DNA of 49,068 nt. It comes from Acanthamoeba sp. SK_2022b. Lineage: Eukaryota; Discosea; Longamoebia; Acanthamoebidae. Made by a program: the position numbers and the translations under genes. Shown piece by piece: positions 45,070-49,068 of the stretch (position 1 is the stretch's first letter; every line of letters begins with the position of its first letter). Location of the stretch: positions 1-49,068 of the forward strand of contig JANDJZ010000401.1 in NCBI GenBank assembly GCA_027943245.1. The letters are read 5' to 3'. Below the pieces are notes generated by a model. That model was not told the DNA's origin. It saw only the letters and a program-made list of their open reading frames with translations, and ran no database searches.

Positions 45070-45843
45070 TTACTTCAACGCGCCGGACAGGAACTGCTGC
45101 AGGCGCGGGCTTTTGGGGTTGCCGAACAGCTCGGCCGGCGGCCCCTGCTCTTCAATCAACCCTTTGTGCAGGAAAATCACGTGGTTGGAAACGTGGCGCG
45201 CAAACTCCATTTCGTGCGTCACCACCACCATGGTTTTCCCCTCTTCCGCCAGCTTCTGCATGATACGCAGCACCTCGCCCACCAGCTCGGGATCCAGCGC
45301 CGACGTCGGCTCGTCAAACAGCAGCACTTCCGGCTCCATCGCCAACGCGCGGGCGATAGAAACACGCTGCTGCTGGCCGCCCGACAGGTGCACCGGGTAT
45401 TTGCCGCGCGCCCGCTCATCGATGCCCACCTTATCCAGATAGCGAACCGCGCGCTCATGCGCTTCGGCCTTGCTCAGCCCCAGCACCTGCACCGGCGCCT
45501 CCATCACGTTCTCGAGCACCGTCATGTGGCTCCACAGATTGAAATGCTGGAACACCATGGTCAGGCGGGTGCGCAGCAGCTGCAGCTGCTTCTTGTCGAA
45601 CACCTTCAGCTGGCCGTCTTTGTCGCGCACCATGCGAATGTCTTCGTTGTTCAGGCTGATCGAGCCTTCGCTCGGCTTCTCGAGGAAGTTGATGCAGCGC
45701 AGAAAGGTACTTTTGCCGGAGCCGGAGGAGCCGATGATGCTGATCACATCCCCGGCGTTGGCCGCCAGCGAGACACCCTTCAGCACTTCGTGGTCGCCAT
45801 AGCGTTTATGCAGTTCCGTGACGGCTAATTTATTCTCAGACAT
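45070..45843 (-). CDS. hisP: Histidine/basic amino acid ABC transporter ATPase
   Basis: This 257-residue ATP-binding subunit has the Walker A motif GSSGSGKS (38-45), the signature LSGGQQQR (about 153-160) and Walker B LLFDEPTSALDP (about 175-186), plus VVVTHEM with the switch histidine. It powers uptake of histidine, lysine, arginine and ornithine through HisQM. The ATG 45841-45843 gives the family start; an ATG at 45861, six codons earlier, lacks a Shine-Dalgarno. It is the last gene of the operon, 21 bp after hisM. Confidence 0.95.
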   Translation of the reverse strand: MSENKLAVTELHKRYGDHEVLKGVSLAANAGDVISIIGSSGSGKSTFLRCINFLEKPSEGSISLNNEDIRMVRDKDGQLKVFDKKQLQLLRTRLTMVFQHFNLWSHMTVLENVMEAPVQVLGLSKAEAHERAVRYLDKVGIDERARGKYPVHLSGGQQQRVSIARALAMEPEVLLFDEPTSALDPELVGEVLRIMQKLAEEGKTMVVVTHEMEFARHVSNHVIFLHKGLIEEQGPPAELFGNPKSPRLQQFLSGALK

Positions 45844-45864
45844 GGTTTTTCTTCCCGTCATTTA

Positions 45865-46569
45865 TCAGTGACTAACGTGTGCCATCCAGCGTCTTTCAGC
45901 CTTGCGGAACAGGCTGATTAACACGTAGGAGATGATCAGGTACAGCACCGCCGCGATGCCGAAGGCGTAGAACGGCTGATAGGTCGCGGCGTTGATGTCG
46001 CGCGCGATCTTCAGCAGATCCGGCACGGTGGCGGTAAACGCCAGCGCGGTGGAGTGCAGCATCAGGATCACTTCGTTGCTGTAAGCCGGCAGCGCGGTGC
46101 GCAGCGCCGAAGGTAAAATGATGCAGCGATACATCTTGAAGCGCGAGAAACCGTAGGCGTTGGCGGCCTCGATTTCACCGTGCGGCACCGAGCGGATGGC
46201 CCCGGCGAAGATCTCGGTGGTATAGGCGCAGGTGTTGAGCGTCAGCGCCAGGATGGTGCAGTTGAGCCCGCTGCGGAAAAACGCGTTGAGAAACTCGCTG
46301 CCGCGCACGATCTCAAGGCTGTACATGCCGGAGTAGAACACCAGCAGCTGCACGTACAGCGGCGTACCGCGAAACACATAGGTGTAGAGCCACACCGAGA
46401 AACGCACCCAGCGGATGGAAGAGACGCGCGCCACCGCCATCGGGATCGCCAGCAGCCCGCCCATCACCACCGAGGCGATCAGCAGCCACAGCGTTACCGC
46501 CACGCCGGTGAAGCGGTAGCCGTCGCTCCACAGCAGCGACTGCCAATACTGTTGCAGGATGTCGATCAT
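45865..46569 (-). CDS. hisM: Histidine/basic amino acid ABC permease HisM
   Basis: This 234-residue inner-membrane permease has about five helices and the EAA-type loop EIEAANAYGFSRFKMYRCIILPSALRTALPAYSNEVI that contacts HisP. It pairs with HisQ to form the channel. It overlaps the hisQ stop by 4 bp. It is four residues shorter than the E. coli protein. Confidence 0.95.
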   Translation of the reverse strand: MIDILQQYWQSLLWSDGYRFTGVAVTLWLLIASVVMGGLLAIPMAVARVSSIRWVRFSVWLYTYVFRGTPLYVQLLVFYSGMYSLEIVRGSEFLNAFFRSGLNCTILALTLNTCAYTTEIFAGAIRSVPHGEIEAANAYGFSRFKMYRCIILPSALRTALPAYSNEVILMLHSTALAFTATVPDLLKIARDINAATYQPFYAFGIAAVLYLIISYVLISLFRKAERRWMAHVSH

Positions 46570-47252
46570 AGCTCGGCCCTCTTGACGCCCAGTGAGTAAC
46601 GCCGTTCAAGCCACAGCAGCACGCCGTTGGAAACGGTAGTGAAGATCAGGTAAACCACGCCGGCCACGATGGCAAAGAAGAACGGCTGATAGGTGCCTTT
46701 CCCCGCCAGCTGCGTGGCTTTCACCACGTCGTTCAGGCCAAGGATCGACACCAGCGCCGTCGCCTTCAGGATCACCTGCCAGTTGTTGCCGATGCCCGGC
46801 AAGGCGAAACGCATCATCGCCGGGAACAGAATGCGCCGGAAGATCTGCGCGCCGCTGAAGCCGTAGGCCGTCGCCGCTTCGATCTGCCCTTTCGGCACCG
46901 CCAGATAGGCGCCGCGGAAGGTCTCGGTAAAATAAGCGCCGTAGATAAAGCCGAGGGTAATGATGCCGGCGCCGAGCGGATCGATATCGATCTGCGCGAA
47001 GCCCAGCAGCGTGGTGATGTTGTTCAGCGCAATCTGCAAACCGTAAAAGATCAGCAGCATCAGCACCAGATCGGGCACGCCGCGGATCAGCGTGGTATAG
47101 GCGCCGAACAGGCCGGAGATAAAGGGGTTATGAGACAGTTTGCCACCGGCGCCGATCAGACCGATCACCACCGCCAGCACCACGGAACTGAGGGCCAGCT
47201 CCAACGTCACCAGAGCCCCCTCGAAAATCAGTTGGGAATAGCCTTGCAGCAT
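46566..47252 (-). CDS. hisQ: Histidine/basic amino acid ABC permease HisQ
   Basis: This 228-residue permease has about five helices. The EAA loop here is QIEAATAYGFSGAQIFRRILFPAMMRFALPGIGNNWQVILKATALVS. It has the same length as the E. coli protein. It is preceded by an 82-bp gap containing a strong hairpin after hisJ. Confidence 0.95.
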   Translation of the reverse strand: MLQGYSQLIFEGALVTLELALSSVVLAVVIGLIGAGGKLSHNPFISGLFGAYTTLIRGVPDLVLMLLIFYGLQIALNNITTLLGFAQIDIDPLGAGIITLGFIYGAYFTETFRGAYLAVPKGQIEAATAYGFSGAQIFRRILFPAMMRFALPGIGNNWQVILKATALVSILGLNDVVKATQLAGKGTYQPFFFAIVAGVVYLIFTTVSNGVLLWLERRYSLGVKRAEL

Positions 47253-47285
47253 CTACTTCACCCTGTGGTCTAGGATCCGAACCAT

Positions 47286-47307
47286 CGGGGCCGGCGCACC
47301 GGCCCCG
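47286..47307 (-). other. hisJ-hisQ intercistronic hairpin
   Basis: The 9-bp perfect stem CGGGGCCGG (47286-47294) and CCGGCCCCG (47299-47307) has a CGCA loop. It lies 27 bp after the hisJ stop. There is no U-run, so it probably protects the hisJ message 3' end and lets the periplasmic protein be made in excess over the membrane subunits, as in other binding-protein operons. Confidence 0.65.
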
Positions 47308-47334
47308 CAGTCACAGCATGGAACGGGAAGCGGA

Positions 47335-48117
47335 TTACCCGCCGTAGACGTCAAAGTCGAAGTACTTTTTCGCGTATTTGTCGTAGGTGCCGTCTTTACG
47401 CATCTCGGCGAAGGCTTTGTCCAGCGCCGCTTTCAGCTCGGTATCGGTCTTGCGCAGCCCCATGCCGGTGCCGACGCCGAAGAACTTGTCATCCTTCACC
47501 GATTCGCCGGCGAACGCATAGTCTTTGCCCGGCGGCTGTTTCAGGAAGCCGTCGCTGCCCGCCACTTCATCCTGGAAGGCGGCATCGATACGGCCGGAGG
47601 CCAGGTCGGCATAAGCCAGATCCTGGTTCTGGTAAGGCACAACGGTCACCCCTTTCGGCTGCCACATGGCGTTGGCGTAGGCTTCCTGGGTGGTGCCCTG
47701 CAGCACGCCCACGCTCTTGCCTTTCAGCGCTTCGGCGGTTGGCAGCAGCTTGGAGCCCTTCGGCGCGATCAGACGCGCGTTGGCGGCATACAGCTTGTCG
47801 GTAAAGGCGATTTCCTGCTGGCGTTTTTCAGTGATGGACAGCGAAGAGATAATGGCGTCAATCTTCTTCGCCTTGAGGGATGGGATCAGCGCGTCGAAGT
47901 CGCTCTCCACGAAGGTGCATTGGGTATTGATGCGTTTGCACAGCTCTTTGGCCAAATCGATGTCAAAGCCGACCAGCTCGCCTTTGGCGTTTTTGGATTC
48001 AAACGGCGCGTATGTCGGATCGGTGCCAATCTTCAGCGTGGAAGGAATGGCGGCAAAGGCGCTGCTGGCGGCGCTCAAAGCCAGAACTAACGGCAAAATC
48101 AAAACCCGCTTTTTCAT
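47335..48117 (-). CDS. hisJ: Periplasmic histidine/lysine-arginine-ornithine binding protein
   Basis: This 260-residue protein has a Sec signal peptide (about residues 1-22, [21 protein letters not shown] before cleavage at A|A). The mature protein is a type II periplasmic binding protein with the [33 protein letters not shown] ligand-site segment. It resembles both HisJ and ArgT (LAO). Only one such gene is present here, whereas E. coli and Salmonella have argT and hisJ in tandem, so this one probably serves both ligand classes. A sigma-54-type promoter lies upstream. Confidence 0.9.
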   Translation of the reverse strand: MKKRVLILPLVLALSAASSAFAAIPSTLKIGTDPTYAPFESKNAKGELVGFDIDLAKELCKRINTQCTFVESDFDALIPSLKAKKIDAIISSLSITEKRQQEIAFTDKLYAANARLIAPKGSKLLPTAEALKGKSVGVLQGTTQEAYANAMWQPKGVTVVPYQNQDLAYADLASGRIDAAFQDEVAGSDGFLKQPPGKDYAFAGESVKDDKFFGVGTGMGLRKTDTELKAALDKAFAEMRKDGTYDKYAKKYFDFDVYGG

Positions 48118-48420
48118 AAATTACCCTCAAATTGATTTTTTTGATGCCACTACGGGCATTACTTTCCCCACCAAATCAATTTGCAGTAATCGTGCCACAT
48201 TCGGTGCTACGGGCGGAGGGAACGGCTCCGGCCTTCACAATACTGTTTCCTGGGACGATAACCGCAAAATTAAATCGGCCGGTCGGGGCCGCGCCACTGG
48301 CAACCGCGGTAAGGCGGCGCCATGAAACAGTGAGCGTGATGAAGTGGGATCATTATGGTGCATACGCCGCCCCAATTCAGTGCGGTGTTGCACAAATGTA
48401 CCAATTTAGGGATAAAACTG
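48118..48420. promoter_or_regulatory. hisJ upstream region
   Basis: These 303 bp lie between hisJ and the ubiX stop. They contain a sigma-54-type promoter (48182-48197) and NtrC-like half-sites, GGTGCA at 48357-48362 and TGCACA at 48389-48394. No gene was found. The ubiX terminator is not obvious. Confidence 0.55.
48182..48197 (-). promoter_or_regulatory. Sigma-54 (RpoN) promoter upstream of hisJ
   Basis: On the minus strand the bases read TGGCACGATTACTGCA. The invariant GG (-24) and GC (-12) are separated by exactly 10 nt, and the rest matches the consensus TGGCACG-N4-TTGCA with one change (C for the first T of TTGCA). Transcription should start near 48171, giving a leader of about 54 nt. 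Nitrogen control of hisJQMP/argT is known in Salmonella and E. coli. Confidence 0.7.
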
Positions 48421-48993
48421 TTAATTAGCACCCTGCCAACGGGTGAACAGATCGGTAGGCAGCTCGATATCAAACTGGTCGATCACCCGATTGACGGTTT
48501 GATCGATGATGTCTTCCACACTTTTCGGCTGGTGGTAAAACGCCGGCACCGGCGGCATGATCACCGCGCCCATCTCCGCCGCCTGGGTCATCAACCGCAA
48601 ATGGCCAAGATGCAACGGCGTTTCACGCACGCACAAGACCAAACGGCGGCGCTCTTTGAGCACCACGTCGGCGGCGCGAGTCAGCAACCCGTCGCTGTAA
48701 CTGTTAACGATGCCGGACAAGGTTTTGATCGAGCAGGGCAGGATTGCCATGCCCAGGGTCTTGAAGGAGCCGGAGGAGATGCCGGCGGCGATGTCGCGCG
48801 CGTCGTGCACCACATCGGCCAGCGCCTGCACTTCACGCAGGCTGTACGGCGTTTCCAGCGCCAGCGTCTGTCTTGCCGCGTTGCTCATCACCAAATGGGT
48901 TTCCACCTCTGCGACGTCGCGCAAAACCTGCAACAGGCGCACGCCGTAGACAGCGCCGCTGGCGCCGGAAATGCCGATGATGAGTCGTTTCAT
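48421..48993 (-). CDS. ubiX: Flavin prenyltransferase UbiX
   Basis: This 190-residue enzyme joins dimethylallyl phosphate to FMN to make the prenylated cofactor used by the UbiD decarboxylase in ubiquinone synthesis. It shows the family motifs RLIIGISGASGAVYGVRLL at the N-terminus and the SIKTLSGIVNSYSDGLLTRAADVVLKERR block, then LCVRETPLHLGHLRLM. The ATG is at 48991-48993. It is one residue longer than the E. coli protein. The gene expected upstream (purF/cvpA in E. coli) lies outside the window. The remaining 75 bp to the right edge show only the ubiX upstream region. Confidence 0.95.
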   Translation of the reverse strand: MKRLIIGISGASGAVYGVRLLQVLRDVAEVETHLVMSNAARQTLALETPYSLREVQALADVVHDARDIAAGISSGSFKTLGMAILPCSIKTLSGIVNSYSDGLLTRAADVVLKERRRLVLCVRETPLHLGHLRLMTQAAEMGAVIMPPVPAFYHQPKSVEDIIDQTVNRVIDQFDIELPTDLFTRWQGAN

Positions 48994-49068
48994 GGAAAAT
49001 GGCCTCTGCCGTAAAAAGTAAGATCAGGCAGACTTTGCCGCAATGGCGAGGGATAAGCAAGTCAGAGG

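Noticed and set aside
1..49068. CRISPR arrays, tRNA or rRNA genes, prophage
   Set aside because: No regularly spaced repeats, no cloverleaf or rRNA sequence recognised, and no phage structural or integrase genes; the only mobile element seen is the IS4-family copy.

Overview
The window is chromosomal DNA from a GC-rich member of the Enterobacterales, most likely Serratia or a close relative. The gene order elaB ... nuoN-A, lrhA, alaA, yfbR, yfbS, yfbT, yfbU, yfbV, ackA, pta ... yfcD, yfcE, yfcG, folX, yfcH, hisPMQJ, ubiX is the E. coli/Salmonella order, and the proteins read as close homologues. The genus is an inference from overall character; no database was searched.

Layout. (1) 1-7650 is a variable left flank: elaB (minus); an idnO-idnD ketogluconate pair (minus) with a divergent LacI-family regulator; a DUF1097 membrane protein; an MFS exporter divergent from a LysR regulator; and a toxin-antitoxin pair (plus). 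(2) 7660-22726 is the complete 13-gene nuo operon (minus, fused nuoCD) for respiratory complex I, ending at a terminator shared back to back with the toxin-antitoxin pair. (3) 22727-25235 holds the nuo control region, lrhA, and a long AT-rich lrhA/alaA intergenic region. (4) 25236-30882 holds alaA and yfbR (plus), then yfbS, yfbT, yfbU and yfbV (minus). (5) 31241-34677 holds ackA-pta for acetate overflow. (6) 34708-36145 is an intact IS4-family element with a 13-bp target duplication, sitting in the loop of the pta terminator. (7) 36167-41534 is an accessory sugar module: a split transketolase, an ascorbate-type PTS (IIA, IIB, IIC) and a divergent LacI regulator with an operator cluster. (8) 41589-48993 returns to conserved genes: yfcD, yfcE, yfcG, folX, yfcH, hisP-M-Q-J and ubiX.

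Themes. The window joins energy and carbon metabolism (complex I, Ack-Pta, LrhA) with sugar-acid and PTS modules. Three strong CRP-type palindromes lie upstream of idnOD, the DUF1097 gene and the PTS operon. A sigma-54-type promoter lies upstream of hisJQMP, and an NtrC-type box lies upstream of alaA, which suggests nitrogen control of both. Several starts differ from the longest reading frames: yfbS starts at TTG, yfbT and pta at GTG.

Most of the window is ordinary core genome. The parts most worth a second look are the IS4 insertion in the terminator together with the element's inward-blocking terminators, the split-transketolase/PTS module with its AGCGCT operator cluster, the toxin-antitoxin promoter/operator, and a roughly 70-bp palindromic element between nuoL and nuoM. 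No tRNA, rRNA or CRISPR array was seen.
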